Shown: positions 1 to 9,920, numbered from the stretch's first letter. The stretch: 64,000 bases of DNA from Paenibacillus lutimineralis (GCF_003991425.1 NZ_CP034346.1:21001-85000), one strand, 5' to 3'. Numbers and translations: made by a program. The notes: generated from the letters alone by a model not told the origin.

Positions 1-1
1 C

Positions 2-1094
2 GTTACGCACCCGAACTACTACGGGATGGGGACCAAGCTGCAGCCGTTAGCGCAGCTATGCCACGATAGCGGCGTACCGCTGCTCGTGGATGAGGCGCAC
101 GGTGCGCACTTCGGGCTGCACCGGCAGCTGCCATTCAGCGCTCTTGCGCAGGGAGCGGACGGCGTGGTGCAGTCCACGCACAAAATGCTGACCGCCATGA
201 CGATGGGCGCAATGCTGCATGTGCAGGGCGGTCTGCTCGACCGCAGCCTGGTCCGGCAGCGGCTCGCGATGGTGCAGAGCTCCAGCCCTTCTTATCCGAT
301 CATGGCTTCGCTGGATCTAAGCCGCTGTCTACTTCAGGCCAGCGGAGAGAAGCTGTTCGCGCAGGCCCTAGATTTAGCCTCGCAAATGCGCAATAAGATC
401 AGGGTCATGAAGCGCTTCGGTCTTGTCGAACTAGGCGCAAGCGGAGACAACGCTGCATACTCTATACAAGACCCGTTCAAAGTGGTGTTGTATGATGCAG
501 CAGGAGAGCTTAACGGCTATGCTCTGCAAGAGGCATTGGAGGCGTGTGGCTGTATTCCGGAGATGAGCGATGAACGATATGTTGTCCTCGCTCTGAGTGT
601 TGGTACTTCACAGCAGGATGTGGATCGTCTGCTTGCCGCTCTGCCGGAAATCGCTGCAGCAGGAAGCGGCTTAACAACGGGAGTGCAGCAGGCCTGTTCA
701 GCAGAGGTGAACCCCTCGGAAGCTAATATTTCCACGTGGAACATCTTAGATAAACCAGCAGCATCACAACCACAATTACAAGCACAAGATATCAGTCAGA
801 CCATGCAAATGACAGCGAACGTGTCGGCTCCCGTATTGTTCAGTCTTCAGCCAATAGCTACAGCACTGATCGAGAGAATTCCGATCGAGGAGAGCGCTGG
901 GCGCCAAGCGGCGGAGATGGTTATCCCATATCCGCCAGGGATTCCTATCCTGTATCCGGGCGAATGGATTACGAATGAAATAGAGACCGCGTTGATCCAA
1001 CTCAGGCGCTCCAAGGCGAAATGCCAAGGTATAGAGGATTCTTCTCTGCGTACGATCAACGTATATCAAAGTACAGAACAAAGGCGGGAACATC

Positions 1095-1105
<11 letters not shown>
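2..1105 (+). CDS. Orn/Lys/Arg decarboxylase family protein (YaaO-like), 5' end outside window
   Basis: The reading frame is open from base 2, so the N-terminal part lies upstream; about 367 residues are visible. The start shows a PNYYG segment, then VDEAHGAHF (PLP-contacting Asp/His) and STHK with the probable PLP-binding lysine near visible residue 61. These are typical of the fold-type I Orn/Lys/Arg decarboxylase family. The C-terminal domain has the [14 protein letters not shown] segment seen in this family. In B. subtilis the homologue yaaO sits directly before tmk, as here. The substrate (arginine, lysine or ornithine) cannot be told from sequence. The 3' end overlaps tmk by 11 bases, suggesting translational coupling. 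A Gln/Ser-rich linker separates the two domains. Confidence 0.85.
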
Positions 1106-2161
<1,056 letters not shown>

Positions 2162-2235
2162 ACATAATGTTAACCATATATCTGCTTAGTATGATAGAAT
2201 CATAACAATCATAGATGGATAGGCAGGTGACAGCT

Positions 2236-2679
2236 TTGAAGATTGATCCGGGGTTCAGGCCGTTGAACAGCCGCCTGGGCGTAAGCGATAATGCGGCTAA
2301 GCCGACTCAGGCCAAGAGCTTCGCCGATGTGATGCATAAGCACGGTGAACAGGCCAGCAAGGATGAATTGAATCGTAAATTTAAGGAGATCCAGCTGCAA
2401 GGCGACCGCTTAGCGCGTTCGATGACGGTTCGGGAGCTGAAAGCATACCGTCTTATGGTTAAGGGCTTCCTTGAAGACACCGTCCGACGCGGAGTAGGCA
2501 TCAAAGATTCCCGAGGTTGGGATCGGCGCGGCCGTGGGAAGCGTTACAAGCTGCTGGATGAGATCGATGCTACATTGCTGCAGATGGCTGATGAGCTGCT
2601 CGAGTCGGAGCAGGGAAAGATTGAGCTTCTGCAGAAAATCGGTGAAATTCGCGGTATGCTCATAAATTTATGCTTTTAG
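2236..2679 (+). CDS. yaaR: YaaR family protein (DUF327)
   Basis: A 147-residue, highly charged, mostly helical protein of the DUF327/YaaR family, function unknown. I chose TTG 2236 over ATG 2215 because AGGCAGGTGA at 2221-2230 is placed correctly for it and the length then equals the B. subtilis protein (146 residues). The family-like segment GIGIKDSRGWDRRGRGKRY (here with V for the first I) appears near residue 92. The end overlaps the upstream open frame of holB but not the chosen holB start. Confidence 0.8.
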   Translation: MKIDPGFRPLNSRLGVSDNAAKPTQAKSFADVMHKHGEQASKDELNRKFKEIQLQGDRLARSMTVRELKAYRLMVKGFLEDTVRRGVGIKDSRGWDRRGRGKRYKLLDEIDATLLQMADELLESEQGKIELLQKIGEIRGMLINLCF

Positions 2680-2696
2680 AAGAGGTAAGAGGAGTT

Positions 2697-3677
2697 ATGG
2701 CTTTTACAGATATTATCGGGCAGGAGGCTGCCAAGCAGCAGTTGCAAAGCAGTCTCCGCCGCAAACAAATATCCCATGCATATATTTTCAGTGGTCCGCC
2801 GGGAAGCGGACAGAAGGAAGTAGCTATGGCGTTCGCCCAGGCTCTGTTCTGTAGTAAGGGCGGGGACGACGCTTGTGGTGAATGTCTGGAATGCCGTAAG
2901 GTACAGCATGGCAACCACCCTGATTTACATTATATTGCTCCAGAGGGAGCGAGTATCAAGATTGAACAAATCCGCGACCTACAGCGGATCTTTTCATATC
3001 GCTCGGAGACGGGCAATCCGAAGGTGTACATTATTGATGAGGCCGATAAGATGACCGTTCAGGCCGCTAACAGTCTGCTGAAATTTCTTGAAGAGCCACC
3101 ATCTCCGGCCGTAGCCATTCTACTGTCTGATAATGGACGAGCTCTTCTGCCAACCATTCAGTCCCGAGCTCAGTGGGTGTCCTTCATGCCGCTGGATCCG
3201 GACCGTATGATGCAAATTTTAACCGGAGAAGGATATACTGTAAATCTGTGCAGATGTGCTGTACAATTGGCAGCAGGAGTCCAATCCTGCCGGGATTTAC
3301 TTGATCAGAATTGGTTTGCAGAAATTAGAAACGTAGTGTTACAATTAGGAAAGGAAACCGCTGGCCGTGGCGGATCTCCATTAATTACAGCGCAGCAGAA
3401 CGTATTCAAAGCCGGACTAGGCGAACATTTGGACATCCTGTTCAGCCTTTTCCATATATGGTTCAAGGACATGATTCATGCGCTCTATCATAGACATGAC
3501 CGAATCGTTTTCATAGACGAGCTGGATTTTATAACAAAGCATGCCTTCTCACGTGCTGAAGAGCAGTGGATTCATGCGATGGAACTCGTGGCGGAAAGTA
3601 AGAAAAAACTGCGACAAAATATGAATGCCCAGCTCTGTCTTGAACAGTTCCTTATTGGTGTAGACGGGCGTAATTAA
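2697..3677 (+). CDS. holB: DNA polymerase III delta' subunit
   Basis: Clamp-loader subunit that helps load the sliding clamp on DNA. 326 residues from ATG 2697, which is preceded by AAGAGGAG. Near residues 33-40 there is GPPGSGQK, followed by Glu rather than Ser/Thr, so the Walker A is degenerate as expected of delta'. Cysteines at 52, 60, 63 and 66 form the zinc-binding module. DEADKMT and the SLLKFLEEPP segment are typical of clamp-loader AAA+ proteins. Position between yaaR and ricT matches B. subtilis. Confidence 0.93.
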   Translation: MAFTDIIGQEAAKQQLQSSLRRKQISHAYIFSGPPGSGQKEVAMAFAQALFCSKGGDDACGECLECRKVQHGNHPDLHYIAPEGASIKIEQIRDLQRIFSYRSETGNPKVYIIDEADKMTVQAANSLLKFLEEPPSPAVAILLSDNGRALLPTIQSRAQWVSFMPLDPDRMMQILTGEGYTVNLCRCAVQLAAGVQSCRDLLDQNWFAEIRNVVLQLGKETAGRGGSPLITAQQNVFKAGLGEHLDILFSLFHIWFKDMIHALYHRHDRIVFIDELDFITKHAFSRAEEQWIHAMELVAESKKKLRQNMNAQLCLEQFLIGVDGRN

Positions 3678-3809
3678 TCGGCGGCAGTACGTATCGTGTC
3701 TGACAGATAGATAAACTTTTCTCCCGTGGTAAGCAGGGGTTTGATTACAAGTGGCAACCTCTTACTCGAGGTTCTCCAGGTTTTTATCGCTATACAAGGG
3801 GGTAAGTTT

Positions 3810-4610
3810 TTGTATACTGTAGTAGGTGTCCGCTTCAAGAAAGCGGGTAAGATATACTATTTCGATCCGCTTGATTTTCCGGTTGAGAGAGAGCAGAGCG
3901 TCATTGTCGAGACGGCGCGAGGGATCGAATACGGCAAGGTTGTAGTTGGCAAGAAGGTGGTTGAGGAGGCGGACGTTGTTCTTCCGCTCAAGAAGGTGAT
4001 CCGGATTGCGGGCGATGCTGATGCCGACATTGTTGAAGAGAATAAGCTTGCGGCGAAGAATGCTTTTGCCACATGTTTAAATAAAATCAAAGACCATGAT
4101 TTGAAAATGAAGCTGGTCGATGTCGAATTTACGTTTGACCGCAACAAAATTATTTTCTATTTCACGGCGGAGGGACGGGTAGATTTTAGAGAACTGGTGA
4201 AGGATTTGGCCAGTATCTTCCGTACTCGGATCGAGCTGAGACAGATTGGCGTCAGAGACGAGGCAAAGATGCTAGGCGGGATTGGCCCTTGTGGTCGGAT
4301 ACTCTGCTGTTCCTCTTGGCTCGGTGATTTCGAGCCTGTCTCGATCAAGATGGCTAAAGACCAGAGCTTGTCGCTCAATCCAACCAAGATCTCAGGTTTA
4401 TGCGGCAGATTAATGTGTTGTCTCAAATTTGAGCATGATAACTACGAGAGTGTGAAGGAAGAAATGCCGACGGTTGGCAAGCAAGTTATTACTTCTCTGG
4501 GAGAAGGTAAAGTCGTCGGAATTAATGCCGGTTCACGGACAGTGCATGTACAATTGTTCGAGATCAACAAGGTCAAGGAGCTTTCGTTAGACGACGTAGT
4601 TGTTAAATAG
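3810..4610 (+). CDS. ricT: RicT/YaaT, PSP1-domain regulator of RNase Y, competence and sporulation
   Basis: 266 residues from TTG 3810, behind AAGGGGGT at 3796-3803; the longer frame from 3726 lacks this and would add a non-conserved tail. In B. subtilis RicT works in the RicA-RicF-RicT complex, which carries Fe-S clusters, guides RNase Y and affects the phosphorelay to Spo0A. The sequence opens with YTVVGVRFKKAGKIYYFD, as in RicT. Cys at 161, 166, 167, 198, 203 and 204 (GPCGRILCC and LCGRLMCC) are the likely cluster ligands. Confidence 0.92.
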   Translation: MYTVVGVRFKKAGKIYYFDPLDFPVEREQSVIVETARGIEYGKVVVGKKVVEEADVVLPLKKVIRIAGDADADIVEENKLAAKNAFATCLNKIKDHDLKMKLVDVEFTFDRNKIIFYFTAEGRVDFRELVKDLASIFRTRIELRQIGVRDEAKMLGGIGPCGRILCCSSWLGDFEPVSIKMAKDQSLSLNPTKISGLCGRLMCCLKFEHDNYESVKEEMPTVGKQVITSLGEGKVVGINAGSRTVHVQLFEINKVKELSLDDVVVK

Positions 4611-4662
4611 TCAAGAATATCATAATTTTCAATATAATTGAGAATGACTCTGGGGTGGGAAC

Positions 4663-5028
4663 TTGGAGAATAAAGATATTTTCGCGTATATGCAAGCGCT
4701 GGAAAAACAAATAGCTAAAGTACACGGCGATTTTGGCACGCTTATGCTCGAGGTGAAGAAGCTGATGGAGGAGAACCAGCAGCTTAGGCTTGAGAATGAG
4801 AAGATGCGTAAAGTTCTGAAGCAGGAAAATGAGATAGAACCGGTGTCTTCCGAAGGGAAGCAGGAACAAGCGCAGCTGGAGCATAAGGAGAATACCGATA
4901 TCGTGGGAGAGGGTTATGATAACCTGGCGCGGTTATATCACGAAGGTTTTCATATCTGCAATGTATATTACGGACATTTACGTACAGAGGGCGATTGCCT
5001 GTTCTGCCTGTCTTTTTTGAATAAATAA
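4663..5028 (+). CDS. yabA: Replication initiation control protein YabA
   Basis: 121 residues. YabA binds DnaA and DnaN to restrain replication initiation. The N-terminal half (about 10-56) is a Glu/Lys/Leu-rich coiled coil; the C-terminal domain has H97, C99, C112 and C115 as the predicted zinc ligands. The TTG start at 4663 follows TGGGGTGGGA. Followed by a strong intrinsic terminator, so it closes the tmk-yabA run. Confidence 0.9.
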   Translation: MENKDIFAYMQALEKQIAKVHGDFGTLMLEVKKLMEENQQLRLENEKMRKVLKQENEIEPVSSEGKQEQAQLEHKENTDIVGEGYDNLARLYHEGFHICNVYYGHLRTEGDCLFCLSFLNK

Positions 5029-5032
5029 CAAG

Positions 5033-5062
5033 CCGTAGGGAGAGCTTCCTACGGTTTTTTTT
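5033..5062 (+). terminator. Intrinsic terminator after yabA
   Basis: CCGTAGG at 5033-5039 pairs with CCTACGG at 5048-5054 across an 8-base loop and is followed directly by eight T residues. Confidence 0.9.
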
Positions 5063-5134
5063 AGATTTCAGTGGGAAATGTAATCCTTATTAAAGGAATA
5101 ACAAATAATTAGCAGAAATGGACGAGCGCGATTC

Positions 5135-5890
5135 ATGAGAAATGTGGAAATTTACGAGACAGAGCGGGTGGATGATCTGCTCACCCATGATCTGTCGATC
5201 ATTCAGAGCGAGCAGGTGTTCAGCTTCTCAATGGATGCAGTACTGCTGGCGAGATTTGCAAATATTCCGAAATACGGTCGAATATTGGACTTATGCAGCG
5301 GTAACGGTGTAATACCTATTCTGCTATCAACCCGGACGAATGCGCAAATTGAAGGTATCGAGATTCAACCTCGGCTTGCCGATATGGCTCAGCGCAGCGT
5401 GGAGATGAACGGCTTGGCGGAGCGGATTAACATTATGGAGGGGGATCTGCGCGATCTTGCTAAGGAAGGCGGGAATGGCATATATGACGCCATAACGGTT
5501 AATCCACCTTATATGCCGCTAACCGGTGGGGATCTGAAGCTAAGTGAGCACCAGAGCATTGCTCGGCATGAGATTCATTGCACGCTGGAGGATGTGGCGC
5601 AAGCAGCGATGCGACTGGTCAAGCCTGGGGGCAAAATTTCGATGGTTCACAGACCGCAGCGGCTTGGAGATATCATTACGATGTTGAGGAAGTACCGGAT
5701 GGAGCCCAAGGTGATTCGATTTATTCACCCCCGGGCTGGATCAGAGGCTAATATGGTGCTGGTCGAGGCGCATCGGGATGGGAAGCCAGACGTCAAAATA
5801 TTGCCTCCGCTGATCGTATATCAGGAGAACGGGGAATACTGTCAGGAAGTTATGGATATCTATTACGGACCAAAAGAGGAGAAGGCATGA
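5135..5890 (+). CDS. trmN6: tRNA1(Val) (adenine(37)-N6)-methyltransferase family protein (YabB)
   Basis: 251-residue SAM-dependent N6-adenine methyltransferase. Motif I LDLCSGNG is at residues 51-58 and the N6-adenine signature NPPY at 123-126. The family methylates adenine-37 of valine tRNA in Gram-negatives; the exact target here is inferred. The stop codon overlaps the rsmI start (ATGA). In B. subtilis a GIY-YIG gene (yazA) lies between these two; it is absent here. The Shine-Dalgarno before ATG 5135 is weak. Confidence 0.85.
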   Translation: MRNVEIYETERVDDLLTHDLSIIQSEQVFSFSMDAVLLARFANIPKYGRILDLCSGNGVIPILLSTRTNAQIEGIEIQPRLADMAQRSVEMNGLAERINIMEGDLRDLAKEGGNGIYDAITVNPPYMPLTGGDLKLSEHQSIARHEIHCTLEDVAQAAMRLVKPGGKISMVHRPQRLGDIITMLRKYRMEPKVIRFIHPRAGSEANMVLVEAHRDGKPDVKILPPLIVYQENGEYCQEVMDIYYGPKEEKA

Positions 5891-6777
5891 GTATAAGTAT
5901 ACAGAGAAGTTTTGAGGATAAGCCGGAAAATAATAGCCCGGGGAAGTTATTCCTCGTCGCTACACCGATCGGCAACCTGGAGGATATGACTTATCGTGCC
6001 GTGCGCACCCTGCAGGAGGCGGATATCATCGCTGCGGAGGATACGAGACAGACACGTAAGCTGTTAAGTCATTTCGAAATTTCGCCCGGCAAGCTGCTTA
6101 GCTATCATGAGCATAATAAGGCAGCCAGTGGCCCAGAATTGATACGCTTTATAATAGAAGGAAAAAATTTGGCGCTGGTCAGTGACGCCGGTCTGCCGGC
6201 CATTTCTGACCCAGGTAGTGATCTGGTTAAGCTAGCCTTGGAAGCGGGGATTTCCGTAATTCCGGTTCCTGGGGCGAATGCGGCTCTGTCAGCACTGATC
6301 GTGTCAGGATTGCCTACGGAGAGATTCACCTTCATCGGCTTCTTACCGCGAGACAATAAAGATAGAGATAAACTATTAAGCACGCTGCTGGATGAACAAG
6401 GAACATTGCTGTTGTATGAATCTCCCCATCGATTGGTGAAATCGCTTGAGGCGCTGCTGGAGGCTTGGGGGGATAGGCATGTCGTTCTGGCTCGCGAGCT
6501 GACGAAGCGCTATGAAGAGATGGTACGGGGTACATTAAGCGAATGCTTGGAATGGCTGCAGGAGCATCCACCGATTGGCGAATATTGTATCGTTGTCTCC
6601 GGGGCTCATCCTGAAGAGGTGAAGGAGCGGAGAGATGCATGGTGGCAAGTGCTCTCGGTGGAGGATCATGTTGCACATTATGAAGAACAGGAGAAGCTGC
6701 CGAGAAAAGAAGCGATGAAGAAGGTTGCTAACGATCGAGGAGTTTCCAAACGGGATATTTATAATATGCTGCTGTAA
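5887..6777 (+). CDS. rsmI: 16S rRNA (cytidine-1402 2'-O)-methyltransferase RsmI
   Basis: 296 residues, tetrapyrrole-methylase fold. It shows LVATPIGNLEDMT near residues 22-34, AAEDTRQTRKLL at about 51-62, the VSDAGLPAISDPG segment near 98 and PGANAALSALIVSGL near 128, all hallmarks of RsmI. It 2'-O-methylates C1402 in the ribosomal decoding centre. The start overlaps the preceding gene by four bases, so it is probably co-translated. Confidence 0.94.
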   Translation: MSISIQRSFEDKPENNSPGKLFLVATPIGNLEDMTYRAVRTLQEADIIAAEDTRQTRKLLSHFEISPGKLLSYHEHNKAASGPELIRFIIEGKNLALVSDAGLPAISDPGSDLVKLALEAGISVIPVPGANAALSALIVSGLPTERFTFIGFLPRDNKDRDKLLSTLLDEQGTLLLYESPHRLVKSLEALLEAWGDRHVVLARELTKRYEEMVRGTLSECLEWLQEHPPIGEYCIVVSGAHPEEVKERRDAWWQVLSVEDHVAHYEEQEKLPRKEAMKKVANDRGVSKRDIYNMLL

Positions 6778-6790
6778 AAGAGGAAACGTA

Positions 6791-6857
6791 CGCTCCGCTC
6801 CTCTGGCCCTAGCTCCATCCAACCTTCTTGGTGCTGAAAACCGACCTTTTTGAACAT
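6791..6857 (+). repeat. Dispersed intergenic repeat, copy 1
   Basis: This stretch is nearly the same as 53652-53717: both hold CATCCAACCTTCT, then one or two variable bases, then GGTGCTGAAAACCG and a T-rich stretch ending TTGAACA. Neither copy is inside a gene. Copy 1 follows rsmI, copy 2 precedes hslO. Confidence 0.75.
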
Positions 6858-6907
6858 GTATTAAAAGCGTAAAGGCCCTTTTTATAATTTACTATAAATA
6901 GCTAAAA

Positions 6908-6930
6908 ACCCATAAATTGTATTTATGGGT
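6908..6930 (-). terminator. abrB: Intrinsic terminator for abrB (minus strand)
   Basis: ACCCATAAAT (6908-6917) and ATTTATGGGT (6921-6930) form a perfect 10-bp stem with a 3-base loop. Read on the minus strand the hairpin is followed by TTTTT, so it most likely ends the abrB transcript; the plus side also has a short A/T run, so it may act both ways. Confidence 0.75.
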
Positions 6931-6939
6931 CAAAAAAGT

Positions 6940-6975
6940 GGCCTTCGTAGGCCGGGTTCAAGCCTGGAAGGCGCC
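6940..6975. other. GC-rich compound hairpin between rsmI and abrB
   Basis: GGCCTTC (6940-6946) can pair with the GAAGGC starting at 6967, and inside it AGGC (6949-6952) with GCCT (6962-6965). It lies in the convergent rsmI/abrB gap. It contains GGTTCAA, which resembles a tRNA T-loop, but no tRNA fold is present. Confidence 0.4.
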
Positions 6976-7036
6976 AAGGAGATATGAAAAAGGTTAGAAT
7001 TAACATATTCAGTAAATCTATTATATACTATTTTTA

Positions 7037-7291
7037 TTAATTTGTCACAGGGGTAGGCAATTCGCTCAAACATTCGTGGCAAACAATTTTTCCCTTGAAG
7101 TAAGTTACGTTCTCGGCATTGCCACAGAAGATACAAGCAGGCTCGTATTTCTTAAGCATGATCCGTTCTCCGTCAACGTAAATTTCAAGAGCGTCTTTCT
7201 CACCGATTCCAAGTGTACGGCGCAATTCGATCGGGATCACGACACGTCCCAATTCATCTACTTTTCTAACAATACCTGTTGATTTCATCAT
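7037..7291 (-). CDS. abrB: Transition-state regulator AbrB
   Basis: 84 residues. The N-terminal half is almost the B. subtilis AbrB DNA-binding domain (STGIVRKVDELGRVVIP). The C-terminal part differs: it holds C53-x2-C56 and C71-x2-C74, a zinc-ribbon-like arrangement absent from B. subtilis AbrB. AbrB represses post-exponential genes during growth. Two ATG codons are adjacent at the start; GAGAGGGG lies 12 bases upstream of the first. A sigma-A promoter and Spo0A box lie upstream on the same strand. It is the only clear minus-strand gene here. Confidence 0.93.
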   Translation of the reverse strand: MMKSTGIVRKVDELGRVVIPIELRRTLGIGEKDALEIYVDGERIMLKKYEPACIFCGNAENVTYFKGKIVCHECLSELPTPVTN

Positions 7292-7334
7292 AACTGATAG
7301 TAGCCCCTCTCGCTATAGTTTAAAAGTGTCATTA

Positions 7335-7393
7335 TTCGACAAACTTCTATCTTTTATGATAGTTATGATACCAACCATTGCCAGAATAGTCAA
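7335..7393 (-). promoter_or_regulatory. abrB: abrB sigma-A promoter with downstream Spo0A box
   Basis: On the minus strand: -35 TTGACT (complement of 7388-7393), 17-bp spacer, -10 TATCAT (complement of 7365-7370). About 22 bases after the -10 comes TTTGTCGAATAA, containing the Spo0A box TTGTCGAA (complement of 7335-7342). In B. subtilis phosphorylated Spo0A represses abrB from 0A boxes just downstream of the start site; the layout here fits that. Confidence 0.85.
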
Positions 7394-7507
7394 CCTATTT
7401 ATGGTAGAGTTCATTTTTATTTCTAATTTTTTGGTTGAAAAAGCATAATTCATCCTTAAATTACTGTTAGATAGGCGCTTTTTCGCTTAAAACAGGTTAT
7501 TCTATGA

Positions 7508-7569
7508 TTCGACAATTTGGAAAGTGTTTATTCAACAACTTTAGACAAAATTCGACAAAACCTGTCGAC
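7508..7569. promoter_or_regulatory. Cluster of Spo0A-box-like sites upstream of the HD gene
   Basis: TTCGACAA (complement TTGTCGAA) occurs at 7508-7515 and 7551-7558, and TGTCGAC at 7563-7569. The 7292-7636 gap is AT-rich and otherwise shows only the abrB promoter. These sites lie 70-130 bases before the HD gene and about 115-180 bases upstream of the abrB -35, so they might serve either gene. Confidence 0.55.
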
Positions 7570-7636
7570 ATTAGCTAAACATTCGTCAAATCGCCTTACA
7601 AAATTAATTTAAAAATATGGTTAAGGAGGGACTTAC

Positions 7637-8926
7637 ATGTATCGTCAGCTTCGGGAAGAGAAAGTGTTCAAGGATCCAGTTCACAATTATGTTCATGTGC
7701 AGGATGAAATTATTTGGTCGCTCATTAATACTTCGGAATTTCAGCGTTTACGCCGGATTCGTCAGCTTGGAACTTCTTATTTAACATTCCATGGTGCTGA
7801 GCACAGTCGATTCTCCCATTCTTTAGGAGTCTATGAGATTACCCGGCGAATTATTTCTCAATTTGAGCGTGCCAATTATGCGGACTGGCCTCGGGAGGAG
7901 GGAATGGTGGCTTTATGTGCTGCATTATTACATGATTTGGGCCATGGTCCATTCTCTCATTCTGTAGAGCAGGCCTTTCAGATGCATCATGAGGATTGGA
8001 CATGCCGCATTCTGCTCGGTGATACAGAGGTCAGATCGGTGCTGCGCCGGATGGGGGATGATTTCCCTGATAAAGTAGCGGGGGTGATCCGCAAGGATTA
8101 TAAACAACCTATTGTTGTTAATCTTGTCTCCAGTCCGCTGGATGCCGATCGTATGGACTATTTGCTGCGAGATGCTTATTTTACCGGCGTTAATTATGGA
8201 ACGATAGATATGGACCGGATTCTACGGATGCTTAGACCGTATAAAGGAAGAATTGTCGTGAAGGATTCGGGCATGCATGCGGTGGAAGATTATTTAATGT
8301 CCAGATATCAGATGTATTGGCAGATTTATTTCCATCCGGTTACACGGAGCTCAGAGATCATTTTAAGGCAGATTTTTAAAAGAGCGAAGGAGCTATATGA
8401 GCAAGGCCATCACTTCAAGTTTCTGCCGGAACCATTGCCTTCATTATTTAATCGCACCATGACGGTACAGGACTATCTTCAATTAGATGAGGCGTTGGTC
8501 CAGACGGCCTTCATGCAGTGGAGGAAGGAGACGGACGAGCTGCTTGGAGAACTATGCTCCCGGTTCATCGACCGTAAGCTGTATAAATATGTAGAGATGG
8601 ACTCTTTAGATATAGAGACGATTGAAGAGATTAGAGCTGCTTTTAATAAGGCGGGGCTTAATCCGGAATACGATTTGGAAATTGATTTTCCAACGGATCT
8701 GCCGTATGATGTGTTTCGTCCGGATGGGGAGGGGCGAGAGAAGCAGATCTTGCTTCTGGACCGTCAAGAACGCTTGCGTGAAATTTCCGAAGTATCGGAT
8801 ATTGTCAGATCGATTAGCGGTCTGCAGCGCGGGAAATTCCATTTGTATTTTCCAGATGATAAAGTTCGTATAATTATTGACGAATTGCCGCATGAGATTG
8901 CTGAAATATTCGTAGAGCAGCATTAA
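7637..8926 (+). CDS. HD-domain phosphohydrolase, YwfO-like
   Basis: 429 residues, close in length to B. subtilis YwfO. Metal-binding HD motifs are visible: HSRFSHS at residues 56-62 and HDLGHGPFSH at 99-108, with further family segments DADRMDYLLRDAYFTG near 175-190. The HD/dGTPase-like superfamily hydrolyses nucleotides or (p)ppGpp-type phosphates; the substrate is not known from sequence. A strong AAGGAGGGA precedes ATG 7637. B. subtilis has metS after abrB; here this gene takes that place. Confidence 0.85.
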   Translation: MYRQLREEKVFKDPVHNYVHVQDEIIWSLINTSEFQRLRRIRQLGTSYLTFHGAEHSRFSHSLGVYEITRRIISQFERANYADWPREEGMVALCAALLHDLGHGPFSHSVEQAFQMHHEDWTCRILLGDTEVRSVLRRMGDDFPDKVAGVIRKDYKQPIVVNLVSSPLDADRMDYLLRDAYFTGVNYGTIDMDRILRMLRPYKGRIVVKDSGMHAVEDYLMSRYQMYWQIYFHPVTRSSEIILRQIFKRAKELYEQGHHFKFLPEPLPSLFNRTMTVQDYLQLDEALVQTAFMQWRKETDELLGELCSRFIDRKLYKYVEMDSLDIETIEEIRAAFNKAGLNPEYDLEIDFPTDLPYDVFRPDGEGREKQILLLDRQERLREISEVSDIVRSISGLQRGKFHLYFPDDKVRIIIDELPHEIAEIFVEQH

Positions 8927-8997
8927 AATTCTCGAATTATGCCAGAATGGTGTCAACAATAACTAACAAATTTACTAACTGGGAGGCGCAATTTACA

Positions 8998-9768
8998 TTG
9001 ATACTTATCGATACACATACCCATTTGGATGCTCCGCAGTTCGACGAGGATCGCGAAGAGGTCATTCAGCGGGCTCTGGATCAGGGAGTTACAAGGATGA
9101 TCAACATTGGCTTTAACCGGGAGACGATTCCGACGACGATGAAATTGGCGGAGCAATATGATTTTATCTATGCGGCCGTAGGTTGGCATCCGCAGGATGC
9201 CATTACGATGCAGGATGGGGACCTCGATTGGATTGCCGAATTGTGCAAGCATGAGAAGGTCGTTGCGATTGGCGAGATCGGGCTGGATTATTATTGGGAT
9301 ACGTCACCAAAAGACGTACAGCATAAGGTTCTACGCAATCAGATCGGACTTGCCCGGAGTCTGGGAATGCCGATTTCGATTCATAATCGCGATGCACATG
9401 AGGATATTGTGCGAATTTTGCAGGAAGAAAAGGCAAGTGAAATTGGCGGTGTCATGCATTCCTTCTCAGGTAGCTGGGAAATTGCCAAAATGTGTCTAAA
9501 TATGGGATTTCATTTGTCATTTGGCGGGCCGATTACGTTTAAAAATGCCAAGCAACCAAAAGAGGTCATCGCGAAGGTTCCAATGGACCGATTATTGATC
9601 GAGACGGACTCCCCATATTTGACTCCACACCCATATCGTGGGAAGAGAAATGAGTCGGGACACGTCCGTCTAGTCGCCGAGGCGGCAGCGGAATTAAAAG
9701 GGATTTCTTTGGAAGAATTATCCAACATAACAACCAAGAATGCAATGGAACGATTTGGCATTCGCTGA
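8998..9768 (+). CDS. tatD: TatD family metal-dependent deoxyribonuclease (YabD)
   Basis: 256 residues from TTG 8998, behind GGGAGG at 8981-8986, matching the family N-terminus ILIDTHTHLD. H7 and H9 are metal ligands; GEIGLDYYW near residue 91 and ETDSPYL near 202 are the other TatD signatures. The longer frame from 8947 would add non-conserved residues. Family members are TIM-barrel DNases/exonucleases. Confidence 0.92.
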   Translation: MILIDTHTHLDAPQFDEDREEVIQRALDQGVTRMINIGFNRETIPTTMKLAEQYDFIYAAVGWHPQDAITMQDGDLDWIAELCKHEKVVAIGEIGLDYYWDTSPKDVQHKVLRNQIGLARSLGMPISIHNRDAHEDIVRILQEEKASEIGGVMHSFSGSWEIAKMCLNMGFHLSFGGPITFKNAKQPKEVIAKVPMDRLLIETDSPYLTPHPYRGKRNESGHVRLVAEAAAELKGISLEELSNITTKNAMERFGIR

Positions 9769-9890
9769 AATATTGAGAAAAAGTGATGAAAAAATGAGTA
9801 AACGAGAAAGATTAATGCATTTTAACAATTAAAACTCTGTTTATTACATTTTTTTAACCAATTATTAAAATAAACGTTGTTGATTCGTCC

Positions 9891-9920
9891 TTTACAACAT
9901 GCATCGAAACAAGATAGAAT
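9891..9920 (+). promoter_or_regulatory. Possible sigma-A promoter for the riboswitch-yabE transcript
   Basis: TTTACA at 9891-9896 and TAGAAT at 9915-9920, 18 bases apart, about 70 bases before the riboswitch. The match is moderate. Nothing else recognisable lies in 9769-9989, which is AT-rich. Confidence 0.45.

Noticed and set aside
6940..6980. tRNA-like end (GGTTCAA and GCGCCA)
   Set aside because: The T-arm does not pair correctly and no D or anticodon arms are found.
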